Shown: positions 17,069 through 26,395 of the stretch, in pieces | Position numbering within the stretch: the stretch's first letter is position 1 | Layout: the number at the start of each line of letters is the position of its first letter | Assembly: GCA_938034415.1 (NCBI GenBank) | Contig: CALHLE010000025.1 | Span: forward strand, 51,152 to 115,151 | Direction: 5' to 3' | From: an uncultured Anaerolineae bacterium | GTDB taxonomy: Bacteria > Chloroflexota > Anaerolineae > J036 > Brachytrichaceae | Length of the DNA stretch: 64,000 nucleotides | Notes under the pieces: generated by a model | Seen by the model: only the letters and a program-made list of their open reading frames with translations | Database searches by the model: none | What the model was told of the DNA's origin: nothing | Made by a program: the position numbers and the translations under genes

Positions 17069-18454
17069 ATGGCTCTACTGATCAAAAATGGCACCATCGT
17101 CACGGCCGGCGAACAGATGCAGGCCGACATCTACTGTGAAGGCGAGCAGATCAGCCGTATCGGGAAGCACCTCGACGCCGCGCCGGACGCGACGGTCATT
17201 GACGCGACCGGCAAATACGTCTTCCCCGGCTTCATTGACCCGCACGTGCACGTGTATCTGCCCTTCATGGGCACGTTCGCCAAAGACGACTACGTCAGCG
17301 CCAGCAAAGCGGCGCTCATCGGCGGCACCACCACCCTGATCGAGATGGTCTGCCAGGCGCGCAATGGCCGGCCGCTGGCCGATGGCTTCGAGTTCTGGAT
17401 GAGCCAAGCCGTCGGCAAAAGCGCGTGCGACTTCACCTTCCATCAAGCGGTGACTCGCTACGACGCGCAAGCCGAAGCCGAGCTGACCGAGATCGTGAAA
17501 GCCGGCGTCGCCAGCTTCAAGGTCTTTCTAGCCTATAAGGGCGCCTTCGGCATCACCGACGAAGAGCTGTATCACACGCTGCGGCTGGCCAAAAAGCTCG
17601 GCGTCATCGTAACGGCACACTGCGAGAACGCCGACCTCGTGCTGGAGCTGCAAAAGCAACTGTTGAGCGAAGGCAAAACCGGGCCGGAATATCACTACTG
17701 GAGCCGTCCGCCGCGCGTAGAAGCCGAAGGGGTGCATCACCTGCTGTCGTTCGCCGAGATGACCGGTGCGCACACTTACATCGTGCACACCAGTTGCGAA
17801 GAGGCGCTGCAGGAGGCGATGGCCGCCAAGGCGCGCGGCCTGAACGTCTGGGTGGAGACGCTGATCCAGTATCTCCTGCTGGACAAGAGCTACGCCGAAC
17901 TGCCCAACTTCGAGGGCGCGAAATACGTCATGTCGCCCCCGCTGCGCGATAAGAAAAATCAAGACGTGTTCTGGAACGCGCTCCGGCAGCGCTTCGTCTC
18001 GACGGTTGCCACCGACCATGCGCCCTTCGACTTCAAGGGACAGAAGGAGATGGGGCGCGATGACTTCACCAAGATCCCCAACGGCATCCCCTCGCTGGAA
18101 GACCGCGTGAATCTGCTCTACACCTACGGCGTGACAACCGGCCGGCTGGACCTGAACACGTTTGTAGACTGCGCCAGCACGCAGGCGGCCAAGCTGTTCG
18201 GCCTGTTCCCGCGCAAAGGGACGATCGCCGTGGGCAGCGACGCCGACCTGGTGGTGTACGACCCGAACTATCGCGGCGTGATCTCGGCCAAGACACACCA
18301 CATCAACCTGGACTACAACGCGTTCGAAGGATGGGAGATCAAAGGCCGGCCTAGCGTGGTCACCGTGCGCGGCGAGGTGGCCGTGCGCGATGGCGAGTTC
18401 GTCGGCACAATAGGGCGCGGCCAATTCTTGAAGCGCGAACCAACGCACTTCTGA
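17069..18454 (+). CDS. Dihydropyrimidinase / D-hydantoinase-like amidohydrolase
   Basis: 461 residues with GAGGAGAG before the ATG. The cyclic amidohydrolase signature is complete: metal ligands HVH after GFIDP (about 59-61), the candidate carboxylated lysine in SFKVFLAYKG, HCEN, HTS and TDHAPF. Members hydrolyse dihydrouracil, dihydrothymine, hydantoins or allantoin to N-carbamoyl acids. Residues alone do not decide between these; FKGQKEMGRDDFTKIPNG is close to the dihydropyrimidinase type. No beta-ureidopropionase is present in the window, so the pathway is incomplete here. A small hairpin (AGCCGG/CCGGCT, 17037-17052) sits just upstream. Confidence 0.88.
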   Translation: MALLIKNGTIVTAGEQMQADIYCEGEQISRIGKHLDAAPDATVIDATGKYVFPGFIDPHVHVYLPFMGTFAKDDYVSASKAALIGGTTTLIEMVCQARNGRPLADGFEFWMSQAVGKSACDFTFHQAVTRYDAQAEAELTEIVKAGVASFKVFLAYKGAFGITDEELYHTLRLAKKLGVIVTAHCENADLVLELQKQLLSEGKTGPEYHYWSRPPRVEAEGVHHLLSFAEMTGAHTYIVHTSCEEALQEAMAAKARGLNVWVETLIQYLLLDKSYAELPNFEGAKYVMSPPLRDKKNQDVFWNALRQRFVSTVATDHAPFDFKGQKEMGRDDFTKIPNGIPSLEDRVNLLYTYGVTTGRLDLNTFVDCASTQAAKLFGLFPRKGTIAVGSDADLVVYDPNYRGVISAKTHHINLDYNAFEGWEIKGRPSVVTVRGEVAVRDGEFVGTIGRGQFLKREPTHF

Positions 18455-18463
18455 TCCTCCCAA

Positions 18464-18490
18464 GTGGGCAAAGGCAATGCCTTTGCCCAC
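18464..18490. terminator. Perfect inverted repeat between hydantoinase and RraA-like genes
   Basis: GTGGGCAAAGG (18464-18474) pairs with CCTTTGCCCAC (18480-18490) around a 5-base loop; the palindrome is essentially perfect to its centre. It starts 10 bases after the hydantoinase stop and lacks a U run. It could be a weak terminator, an mRNA-processing point or a dimeric regulator site. Confidence 0.5.
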
Positions 18491-18560
18491 CTAGGTGGCG
18501 ACTTCGCCCACCCGGCCCTCCTCGCTTGCCCGCCGCTTGAACGGCGCTATAGTGCCGGAT

Positions 18561-19298
18561 ATGATTCAGACACCGGACATCGTCCGTCCCCCCAAAGAAC
18601 TCATCGAAGGGCTGCGCCATATCGGCTGCGCCACAGCCGCCGGCGAGTTGTATCGTCTGGGCATCCGCGACGCGCATATCCGCGGCCCGGTTTCGTGGAA
18701 CAAGGGCAAGAGCGTCGTCGGCCCCGCGCTCACGTTGCAGATGATGCCCAAACGGGAAGACCTTTACGGCGAGAGCGAATATAGCAACGTCGAGGCGCAA
18801 CTTCACCGCCACGTGCTATACCATACCCAGCCGGGCGACATCGTCGTAGTGGATGCGCGCGGCGACATGGGCAGCGGCGTCTTCGGCGAGATGATGCTGA
18901 CCTATTTCAAGGGCCGCGGCGGCGCCGGCGTGGTCATTGATGGTTGCATCCGCGATTACCCCCGCGTCAAAAACCTGGATTTGCCCATGTGGCTGCGCGG
19001 CGTCACGCCCAACTTTCACACGCAGACCAACCTGATGCCCTTCGCCGTCAACGTGCCAATCGCCATGAACAATGTGCTGGTCATGCCCGGCGACATCATC
19101 ATCGCCGACGACGACGGCGTGGTGGTGGTGCCCATCAAGCTGGCGCCGGAGCTATTGAAGAAGGCCAGCGAGCACGCTGAATGGGAGGACTTCACCCGCA
19201 TGAAGCTGGCCGAGGGCGGCGATTTGCGCAAATACTATCCGCTGCGCGAAGACGCCCGCGAGGAATACGAAGCCTGGCGCCGTGCGCAGGGCCGGTGA
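18561..19298 (+). CDS. RraA / HMG-aldolase-fold family protein
   Basis: 245 residues from ATG 18561. The RraA-like fold is recognised by GDIVVVDARGD, GVFGEMM, GAGVVIDGCIRDYPRV and GDIIIADDDGVVVVP. Despite the name regulator of RNase activity, most members outside enterobacteria are divalent-metal aldolases or decarboxylases of 4-hydroxy-4-methyl-2-oxoglutarate or oxaloacetate type. The conserved DG...RD pair is present. The C-terminal 40 residues are long and charged. The context (hydantoinase, LLM oxidoreductase) favours a catabolic lyase. An in-frame upstream start at 18495 overlaps the spacer and is less likely. Confidence 0.8.
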   Translation: MIQTPDIVRPPKELIEGLRHIGCATAAGELYRLGIRDAHIRGPVSWNKGKSVVGPALTLQMMPKREDLYGESEYSNVEAQLHRHVLYHTQPGDIVVVDARGDMGSGVFGEMMLTYFKGRGGAGVVIDGCIRDYPRVKNLDLPMWLRGVTPNFHTQTNLMPFAVNVPIAMNNVLVMPGDIIIADDDGVVVVPIKLAPELLKKASEHAEWEDFTRMKLAEGGDLRKYYPLREDAREEYEAWRRAQGR

Positions 19299-19301
19299 AG
19301 C

Positions 19302-19751
19302 ATGACCGACAACACAGTGTTGTTCGTCTGCACCGGCAACTACTACCGCAGCCGCTACGCCGAGCTGTATTTCAATGCGACCGCGCCGGCGCGTTTGGGC
19401 TGGCGCGCCGCTTCGCGCGGGTTCGCTCCCAACCCGCTCAACCCCGGACCGATCGCCGTGAGCGTAATCCAACGCGCGCAAGAGCGCGGGCTGCCCTTAC
19501 CTGCCGACCTATCCTACCCGCGCCGCCTGACCGAAGCCGACCTTCTCTCAGCGCAGCGCATCATCGCGCTGGATGAGGAAGAGCATCGCAGCTATGTCGA
19601 GCGCTACTTCCCCGCGTGGCGGCACTGTATCACTTACTGGCGCGTGCATGATCTTCACCTCATGCCGGCGGCCGAGGCATTCGCGCTGATTGAGCGCCAT
19701 GTGGACGCGCTGATGCGAGAGCTGACCACTGCCGCGCCGGTGCAGCCCTAG
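19302..19751 (+). CDS. Low-molecular-weight phosphatase-like protein
   Basis: 149 residues, 3 bases after the RraA-like gene. The N-terminus VLFVCTGNYYRSRYAE carries the CX5R phosphate loop of LMW protein-tyrosine phosphatases and arsenate reductases. The usual serine after the arginine is retained (CTGNYYRS). The general-acid region near the C-terminus reads WRVHDLHLM, so the canonical DP motif is altered to DL. It could be a tyrosine phosphatase or a related hydrolase; a link to the catabolic cluster is only by position. Confidence 0.7.
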   Translation: MTDNTVLFVCTGNYYRSRYAELYFNATAPARLGWRAASRGFAPNPLNPGPIAVSVIQRAQERGLPLPADLSYPRRLTEADLLSAQRIIALDEEEHRSYVERYFPAWRHCITYWRVHDLHLMPAAEAFALIERHVDALMRELTTAAPVQP

Positions 19752-19845
19752 CGCAACGATTGACCGTGACACCGATCACCTTTCACCTTCAACGTCCCAC
19801 GCATCGCGCCGCACAAGCGCGCTTGATAGCGATGTGGACGAATGC

Positions 19846-19882
19846 CTGAGTAGGACGAAGACATTGCCTCCGTCCTACTCAG
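19846..19882 (+). terminator. Terminator-like hairpin
   Basis: CTGAGTAGGACG (19846-19857) and CGTCCTACTCAG (19871-19882) form a perfect 12-bp stem with a 13-base loop. There is no clear U tract. Its position between the phosphatase-like gene and the mmsA promoter suggests the end of the upstream operon. Confidence 0.6.
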
Positions 19883-19911
19883 AATCTTCCAGTTCCATCT
19901 ATGCTTGAACT

Positions 19912-19917
19912 TATAAT
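19912..19917 (+). promoter_or_regulatory. -10 element upstream of mmsA
   Basis: A perfect TATAAT about 43 bases before the ATG, without a convincing -35. A strong AGGAGAAAGGA ribosome site lies between it and the gene. Confidence 0.45.
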
Positions 19918-19959
19918 CACCTTAAAGCTAAGAAGCCCACATCTCAGGAGAAAGGAAAC

Positions 19960-21438
19960 ATGTCAACCAACAGTCGCCTGCTCAACTATGTAAACGGCCA
20001 ATGGATGGAATCCAGCGCCAGCGCCTTCCTCGATGTGAAGAACCCAGCCACCGCCCAAGTGATGGCGCAGGTGCCCCTCTCGCCCAAGCAAGAAGTGGAC
20101 ATGGCTGCCGAAGCTGGCGTCAAGGCGTTCAAAGATTGGCGCCGCACGCCGGCCGTTGAGCGGGTGCAACATCTTTACAAATTCAAGCGCTTGCTAGAAG
20201 AGCACCGCGATGAGCTTTCGCGCCTAATTACCAACGAATGCGGCAAGACCTACGCCGAAAGCCAGGCCGAGATGCAGCGCGCCATCGAGAACGTCGAGGT
20301 CGCTTGTGGCATTCCTAGCTTGATGCAAGGCTTTAACAACGAAGACATCGCGCGCGGCATTGACGAGCATTGCTTCCGCCAGCCGCTGGGCGTCGTGGCC
20401 GCCATTACGCCCTTCAACTTCCCGGGCATGGTGCCGTTGTGGTTCTTGCCCTACGCCGTCGCCACCGGCAACTGCTTCATCCTCAAGCCCAGCGAAAAGG
20501 TGCCGATGACGATTCAGCGCATCTTCCAATTGCTGGAGCAGTCCGGCTTCCCGCCCGGCGTGGTGCAGTTGGTGAACGGCGCCAAAGAAGCCGTGGACGC
20601 CATCCTCGATCATCCCCAGATTCGCGCGGTGAGCTTTGTGGGCAGCACGCCGGTGGCCCGCTATATCTACGAGCGCGCCGCGCGCGCCGGCAAGCGTGTG
20701 CAAGCGCAGGGCGGCGCCAAGAACCCGGTCGTCATCATGCCGGACGCGGACATGGACATGACCACGCGCATCGTGGCCGACTCGGCTTTCGGCTGCGCCG
20801 GCCAGCGCTGTCTGGCCGCCTCGGTCGGCATCACCGTGGGCGAAGCGCGCAACATCTTCGTGGAGCAACTAGCCGACGCAGCCGCCTCGCGCAAAGTGGG
20901 CTATGGCTTGGACGAAGGCGTGGAGATGGGGCCGGTCATCTCGGCGGAGAGCAAGGCGCGCATCGAGAAGCTGATCGCGCTCGGCGAGCAGGAAGGCGCG
21001 CAGGTGCTGGTGGACGGGCGCAATAAGAAGGTGAAAGGCTACGAAGACGGCAACTTCGTCTTCCCCACCATCCTCGACCACGTGCCGCCCAAGAGCGAGA
21101 TCGCCCGCACCGAGATCTTCGGCCCGGTGTTTAGCCTGATGCACGCTGAGAGCATCGAGGAGGCGATCGCGCTGGTCAACGACCGCAGCTACGGCAACAT
21201 GGCCTGTATCTTCACCAGCAGCGGCGCGGCAGCGCGCCAGTTCCGCTACGAGGTGAACACCGGCAACGTCGGCATCAACGTCGGCGTGGCCGCGCCGATG
21301 GCTTTCTTCCCCTTCAGCGGTTGGCGTGAGAGCTTCTTCGGCGATCTGCATGCTCAGGGCATGCACGGCGTCGAGTTCTACACCGAGACCAAAGTCGTCG
21401 TCGAACGCTGGCCCAAAGAGTGGAGTCGGAAGTTCTAG
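19960..21438 (+). CDS. mmsA: CoA-acylating (methyl)malonate-semialdehyde dehydrogenase
   Basis: 492 residues, full length for the family. It converts malonate or methylmalonate semialdehyde with CoA and NAD to acetyl- or propionyl-CoA and CO2. Diagnostic features are the catalytic cysteine in [20 protein letters not shown], and QGGAKNP replacing the ELGGK glutamate of ordinary aldehyde dehydrogenases, the hallmark of the CoA-acylating class. [19 protein letters not shown] is also typical. It can end valine/inositol catabolism or the beta-alanine branch of pyrimidine breakdown, which fits the preceding dihydropyrimidinase. Confidence 0.93.
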   Translation: MSTNSRLLNYVNGQWMESSASAFLDVKNPATAQVMAQVPLSPKQEVDMAAEAGVKAFKDWRRTPAVERVQHLYKFKRLLEEHRDELSRLITNECGKTYAESQAEMQRAIENVEVACGIPSLMQGFNNEDIARGIDEHCFRQPLGVVAAITPFNFPGMVPLWFLPYAVATGNCFILKPSEKVPMTIQRIFQLLEQSGFPPGVVQLVNGAKEAVDAILDHPQIRAVSFVGSTPVARYIYERAARAGKRVQAQGGAKNPVVIMPDADMDMTTRIVADSAFGCAGQRCLAASVGITVGEARNIFVEQLADAAASRKVGYGLDEGVEMGPVISAESKARIEKLIALGEQEGAQVLVDGRNKKVKGYEDGNFVFPTILDHVPPKSEIARTEIFGPVFSLMHAESIEEAIALVNDRSYGNMACIFTSSGAAARQFRYEVNTGNVGINVGVAAPMAFFPFSGWRESFFGDLHAQGMHGVEFYTETKVVVERWPKEWSRKF

Positions 21439-21597
21439 CCCGACGCGAATTTAGAACGACTTCATCAAGGAGAAACCGACGCCGAGCTGGTGGATACGAC
21501 GACAGGGCGAACTAAACGGCGCGCGCCGCGGGCTGGGGCCTGTTCAGCGCGGCGATATTGCGTGCGTCTAGGCAACCAGCCCTCGCGTTGAGTCGAA

Positions 21598-22257
21598 TCA
21601 CATGCAGCGCATGACGAACTTGAACAACCCGCACGTCCAAATCACGCTGCTGGCGACGGCGATGCAGACGAGCCAATCGCCAGGGGACAACGCACCGGTA
21701 CAGATCACGTTAGCCGAACCTAACGTCTCTACGCCAGCCAGCTTGCGGATGACGGCATTGCGCCGAGCCATGCGCTGCATGCCAAGCGCCAGCACAATGG
21801 TGAGGACGGTGGCTAGTCCCTCCAGCACGGCAGCCACCGCCAGCGACACGCCGACGATCCGCACATCCACAACCGCCTTCACTGTGGTCACCCGCTGCGT
21901 GAGAAAGACCGCAGCGATGATGACGACGGCGATGAGGATCACGGCAGCGCCGAGCGCCCGGCCAACGCGTTCGATCTCGGTTTGCAGCGGCGTCGCAGCG
22001 TCCTCGGTGCGTTGAAGCAGGCCGGCGATCTTGCCCATCTCGGTCTGCTTGCCCGTCGCAGTGACGACCGTGGCGACTAACCTGCGCCAGGCCGGCGGCG
22101 ACGCCAATTCATTCCAGCCATATTGGCGCAGACGCGCCGACGCCTCGGCAGTGGTCAAACCAAGCGCCGGATCGGCGCCTAGGCGCACCAGCGCGACCTC
22201 CAGCGATTCCCGATACGCCGGCAACTGAGAAGGGGATTGCGTGCCCGACAAGGACAT
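21598..22257 (-). pseudogene. Twice-deleted cation P-type ATPase relic
   Basis: An open frame of 219 codons keeps only pieces of a roughly 900-residue Ca2+-type P-ATPase. Residues 15-60 are the cation-ATPase N domain (GLTTAEASARLRQYGWNEL). The text then jumps to the end of the actuator region (VVTATGKQTEMGKIAGLLQ), M3-M4 and the approach to the phosphorylation site (LAGVETLGSANVICT). The DKTGT motif, the P and N domains and most later helices are missing; it resumes in a final membrane helix (DWLVCIAVASSVIW). Both deletions kept the frame. It cannot pump, and PEGL in M4 has become LEGL. Confidence 0.85.
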
Positions 22258-22267
22258 CGCTCAAAGG

Positions 22268-23269
22268 CTAGCCAGGACGCAACACATTTTCATTCATGCG
22301 GCCGGCCTCGAAGTCGCTCAGGTTGCGGATGGTCGTCTCGGCGATCTGCGCTAACGCTTCGTGGGTGAAGAACGCCTGATGACCGGTGATCAGCACGTTG
22401 GGGAAGGTCATCAACCGGGCGAACACGTCATCGGTGATGATCTGGTCAGAGCGATCGCGGAAGAACAAGTTGTCCTCTTCCTCATACACATCGAGGCCGA
22501 CAGCGCCGACGTGGCCGGATTTGAGCGCCTCGATCAACGCCTCGGCATCTACCAATGCCCCCCGACTGGTGTTGATCAAGATTGCGCCGGGCTTCATCTT
22601 GGCCAGCGCCTCAGCATTGATGAGGTGGTAAGTCTCGGGCAAGAGCGGCGTATGCAAGCTGACAACGTCCGACTGCGCGAGCAGCTCGTCCAGCCGGCAG
22701 TAACGCATGCCGAGCTGGACGCATTCGGGGTTCGGCGCAACATCGCAGCCAAGCAACGTGACGCCAAAGCCGGCCATGATGCGGGCAAACACCGCGCCGA
22801 TGCGCCCTGTGCCGATCACGCCGATGGTTTTGCCGTGGATGTCGCGGCCCTGCAAGCCGTCGAGCAGAAAGTTGCCCTCGCGCGTGCGGTTATAGGCGCG
22901 ATGGATTTTGCGGTTGACAGCCAGCAACAACGCGACGGCAAACTCGGCTACGGCGTAGGGCGAATAGTGCGCTACGCGCATCACGGTGATGCCGCAGCGC
23001 GCCGCAGCGTTCAAATCCACGTGGTTGAAGCCGGTGCTGCGCAGGGCCAGCAGCCGGACGCCGCCGCGCGCTAGGCGCTCCAACACCGGCGCAGAAGCAT
23101 CGTCATTGACGAAGATGCTGACTGCGCGAAAGCCGTCGGCCAACGCGGCCGTCTGCTCGTTCAACTGCGACTCCACAAAGATCAGCTCATGGCGCGCACC
23201 GCTCGCCTGATTTGCGGCCTGCAGCGTTTCATGGTCGTATTTCTTCGCATCGAAGATGATCGTTTTCAT
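22268..23269 (-). CDS. ldhA: D-2-hydroxyacid dehydrogenase (D-lactate dehydrogenase type)
   Basis: 333 residues, normal length. The Rossmann motif is GVIGTGRIG (about 150), and the catalytic triad is visible as Arg in NTSRGALVD, Glu in DVYEEEDN and His in GHQAFFTHEAL. LdhA-type features include LRSTGFNHVDL and DNLFFRDRS. It reduces pyruvate to D-lactate with NADH. It stands alone, 10 bases before the P-ATPase relic. Confidence 0.88.
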   Translation of the reverse strand: MKTIIFDAKKYDHETLQAANQASGARHELIFVESQLNEQTAALADGFRAVSIFVNDDASAPVLERLARGGVRLLALRSTGFNHVDLNAAARCGITVMRVAHYSPYAVAEFAVALLLAVNRKIHRAYNRTREGNFLLDGLQGRDIHGKTIGVIGTGRIGAVFARIMAGFGVTLLGCDVAPNPECVQLGMRYCRLDELLAQSDVVSLHTPLLPETYHLINAEALAKMKPGAILINTSRGALVDAEALIEALKSGHVGAVGLDVYEEEDNLFFRDRSDQIITDDVFARLMTFPNVLITGHQAFFTHEALAQIAETTIRNLSDFEAGRMNENVLRPG

Positions 23270-23304
23270 GCGCGCGGGATTGTAGCTGCTTGAGGGCGAA
23301 TCAC

Positions 23305-24378
23305 CTATGCGTCGCCTCCGCGCAGTCCGGCAAGCTGCTCAAGCGCGCGCCGCGCGACCTGGGGCGATAACGCTGAGCCGGGCTGAATCGCTTGCTGAAC
23401 CAGCTCCGCGAGGGCAGCATTTACCGGCGTGGGCACGCCGAGCGTGCGTCCGATTTCGGCAACTGCGCCGTTCAACACATTGACCTCAGACCGACCGGAG
23501 CGAGTCGCCACGTCATAGTAGAGCGACGGAAGTTTGTTGCCGCGTCCCTGGGCTACCCGACGCGCGAGCAACGCCTGCAAGGCCGAATCCGGCAGCAGCC
23601 TGAGGGCAAGCGCCAGGAAGCGCGCCGGGTGCCCCGGCAAATTGACCGCTGCGATGGGCGGCGTGTGCGCTGCCATCACCGCCAGCGCCTCGCGCAACAT
23701 GCGCATCTCCAGCGCAAAGAGCCGACGGTCGTTGTAGATCTCGGCCACCGACGCGCTCAACAGTGCGCTGGTCGCATTGCCCATGATGTTGAGCAACAGC
23801 TTCGACCACTTCATCGCGCGCCAGTCGGCGTAGGTCTTCAGGCTGAGCAGCGGCGAGCGCGACAGCGCATGCGCAATTGGCTGCCACGACTGATCCGCCG
23901 AGAGCGCTGCCAAGCCGACGCCCCCGCCCAGACGCTCCAGGCGCACTGCAGCCGGCCCTTCGACTGCGATCGGGCTGGTCAACGTCGCAGCAAGCACGCG
24001 CCGTTCACCGAAGACTGCCGCTAGCTTCTCTTCGTTCCCCACCCCGTTCTGAAAGGCGACGAACAGCGCGCCGGATAGCTTATCCGCGCAGCCACGCAAC
24101 TCGTCAATGGCCCGATCAAGCCCATGCGCCTTCACGCACAACAACACGGCGTCATACCCTAGCGGGGAGCGCTGTAGCGCCTCGGCCAGGCCGGTCGCCA
24201 CATCCACATCGCGCAAGCGCCAGGTTTCCCCACCGGGCAGCGTGACGTGAATGCCCCGCGCGCAGACCGACTGCGCAAACGCCAGACGGCCCACAAACGT
24301 GACCGCCTGGCGCGCCATGACCAGATTGGCCCCGATCCACGCGCCCACGGCGCCGGCGCCTAAGATCAAAAACCGCAT
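23305..24378 (-). CDS. 2-dehydropantoate 2-reductase family protein
   Basis: 357 residues, some 50 longer than typical PanE. N-terminal GAGAVGAWIGANL binds NADP. The family phrases FQNGVGNEEKL, MKWSKLLLNIMGN (catalytic lysine region) and GRSEVNVLNGAV are all present. PanE/ApbA enzymes make pantoate for CoA, but many paralogues reduce other 2-keto acids. No other pantothenate gene is near, so panE is not assigned. It starts one base after the glycosyltransferase stop, suggesting one transcript. Confidence 0.8.
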   Translation of the reverse strand: MRFLILGAGAVGAWIGANLVMARQAVTFVGRLAFAQSVCARGIHVTLPGGETWRLRDVDVATGLAEALQRSPLGYDAVLLCVKAHGLDRAIDELRGCADKLSGALFVAFQNGVGNEEKLAAVFGERRVLAATLTSPIAVEGPAAVRLERLGGGVGLAALSADQSWQPIAHALSRSPLLSLKTYADWRAMKWSKLLLNIMGNATSALLSASVAEIYNDRRLFALEMRMLREALAVMAAHTPPIAAVNLPGHPARFLALALRLLPDSALQALLARRVAQGRGNKLPSLYYDVATRSGRSEVNVLNGAVAEIGRTLGVPTPVNAALAELVQQAIQPGSALSPQVARRALEQLAGLRGGDA

Positions 24379-24379
24379 C

Positions 24380-26350
24380 TCACTCGATCTTCAGCGTCAC
24401 GTGATCGGATGTCGGCCGGCCCGATCCATCCAGCAACATGACGTTCCGCAACTGCGGGTAGAGATATGCGCCCATGCGCAGCGTGTAGGGCTTCGCCGGC
24501 GCGCCGGCAGGCACGGGAATGGCAAAATGATGCAACAAGATGTCGCCGACTCGCCAGTTCGATGGATGGATGCCGCCGCCGTCGAGCGCGGCGAACTTTT
24601 GGTCGCCATGATACAGATGGTTGAACCAGTGATAGTCCACGCCCTGCGCCGCCTCGCGAAAGACGCGCAAATAGTAGTCTAACAGCAGCGCATCGCCGCC
24701 GGCGGCGACGCGATAGCCCAGCATGCCCACGCCATTCTCCCACTGCGCCGGATGTTCGACCAGAGAACCCAGTCGCGCGCGGTTGACGCGAACGTAGATA
24801 TAGCCGTCTTCGCTGCCGGCGCGCAGCGGGACGGTCTGCGCAACGGCAGCGGCATCGGCATGTTGCATTAAGCGCTCGAACGCGCCACGCGCGGCCGGCG
24901 TAATAACATACTGCGCCGCGTCTTCGCGCAGGATCAATCCGGCGTTCGCGTCGGCGAAGCGGTGCGGCAGGTCGGCAAGCAACACGTCCATCACCGTCGC
25001 CGGCTCGTTGACGCTGGGGTCGCCGCCCGGCGCAACGACGATGACATCGCGCGCTTCGCCGGCGCGGATGGCGTCGCGCGCGCGCTGCGTCACGTCGAGC
25101 GCGCTGCGCAACGGCGGCCCGTAGCCGCCCGCGCCGGTGTCGTAGCGTTGGATGAACTGCGTAAAGCGCAGCGTGGTGAAGAGCTGCCAGCCGAGGATGA
25201 GCGCGATGGCCGACGCAGCGACGGCGGCCGGGGCGGGGAATGCGGCGGTGGCGTCAGCAGCGTCACGCCATGGGAGGCGTAGGCGAATGGCAGCGTCCAG
25301 CCCTAACGCCATCACGACAAAAGAGATGGGATAGAACGCCGTGAAGTAGTGGAGCTGCAGCGGACGAGAGGCGCGAATTTGCAACGCGACGGGCAAAACC
25401 AGCCACGTTAGCAGCACGGCAATAGTTGCGGTGGGATAGACCGCCGGCCGGCGCATGAGCAACAGGATCAGCGCAACCCCGCCGACGACCAGCAGCGCTA
25501 TCTGCATCCCGTCGATCCACGCCAGCGCCGCCGGCGTTTGGTCGCGCCAGATAGGAAACGCACCGCCGGTCAGGTCACTCAGGTGCGTCCCGCCGCTGAG
25601 CCACAGCGTGAAGCGCAGCGCGTCGAGCGACACCGCTGCCGGGTCGGACGCCGCGCCGAGCAAACCGCGCGTGTTGCGAAAGGCTTGGCCGGCGTCGAAG
25701 CCGAGGTAAACGCTGGCTAGCGCAACCAGCGGCAACGCCCCAACCACGCACGGCGCCGGCCGCAGCGTCGCGCGACCGATCAGCAACGCCACAAGCGCGA
25801 CCGGAACAAGGTAAAGCGCAGCCAGGTGTGAGCCGACGCTGAGCGCCAATCCCCAGCCGGCGATCGCCCATCCCCAGGGATTGCGCTTCTGAACGGCTTC
25901 GAGCAGCCCGAACAGCAACAAAGTGGAGAACAGCGGCATCGGCGCCAGCCAAGTGCGGCGGGCGAACTGCACTGCCCATGGCGCAACGGCGAACAGCAGA
26001 CAGGCGAAGAACCCCGCGCGCGCGTCGAAGAAGCGCCGAATCACCCACCAGCACAGGGCAATCGCCGCCACGTCGAGCAAGGCGCGATAAGCGGCGATGA
26101 CCATGAAATCCCGCGTGAACAAGTAGGGCAAGGCGAGCAGATACAAATAGACCGGCGGGTGGTTAGCCACGCTGCCGCTGAACGGCGCGACCGGCAACCA
26201 GTTGCCCTGCGCAATGCTCAACGCCAGTTGCGGCGCAGAAGCCTCGTCGAAGCGCACATCTATCAGGTCGAGGCGATGCAGTCGCAGGAATGTCGCCAGC
26301 GCCATCACCAGACCGAAGGCGAGCCATTCAGCATGTCGAGGAGTTCTCAT
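24380..26350 (-). CDS. GT39-like (ArnT/PMT fold) membrane glycosyltransferase
   Basis: 656 residues. About ten membrane helices fill the first 400 residues. The first extracytoplasmic loop has the GT-C acidic motif DVRFDEA (about 32-38). A soluble domain follows (about 420-656). Such enzymes move sugars from polyprenyl-phosphate carriers to proteins or lipids outside the membrane. The gene lies between PanE-like and PBP1C-like genes on the minus strand, consistent with envelope biogenesis. Substrate unknown. Confidence 0.82.
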   Translation of the reverse strand: MRTPRHAEWLAFGLVMALATFLRLHRLDLIDVRFDEASAPQLALSIAQGNWLPVAPFSGSVANHPPVYLYLLALPYLFTRDFMVIAAYRALLDVAAIALCWWVIRRFFDARAGFFACLLFAVAPWAVQFARRTWLAPMPLFSTLLLFGLLEAVQKRNPWGWAIAGWGLALSVGSHLAALYLVPVALVALLIGRATLRPAPCVVGALPLVALASVYLGFDAGQAFRNTRGLLGAASDPAAVSLDALRFTLWLSGGTHLSDLTGGAFPIWRDQTPAALAWIDGMQIALLVVGGVALILLLMRRPAVYPTATIAVLLTWLVLPVALQIRASRPLQLHYFTAFYPISFVVMALGLDAAIRLRLPWRDAADATAAFPAPAAVAASAIALILGWQLFTTLRFTQFIQRYDTGAGGYGPPLRSALDVTQRARDAIRAGEARDVIVVAPGGDPSVNEPATVMDVLLADLPHRFADANAGLILREDAAQYVITPAARGAFERLMQHADAAAVAQTVPLRAGSEDGYIYVRVNRARLGSLVEHPAQWENGVGMLGYRVAAGGDALLLDYYLRVFREAAQGVDYHWFNHLYHGDQKFAALDGGGIHPSNWRVGDILLHHFAIPVPAGAPAKPYTLRMGAYLYPQLRNVMLLDGSGRPTSDHVTLKIE

Positions 26351-26395
26351 AGTCGTCGGTCGCCGGTCGTTGGTTGCCGGCCGCCGCCGGCCTCA

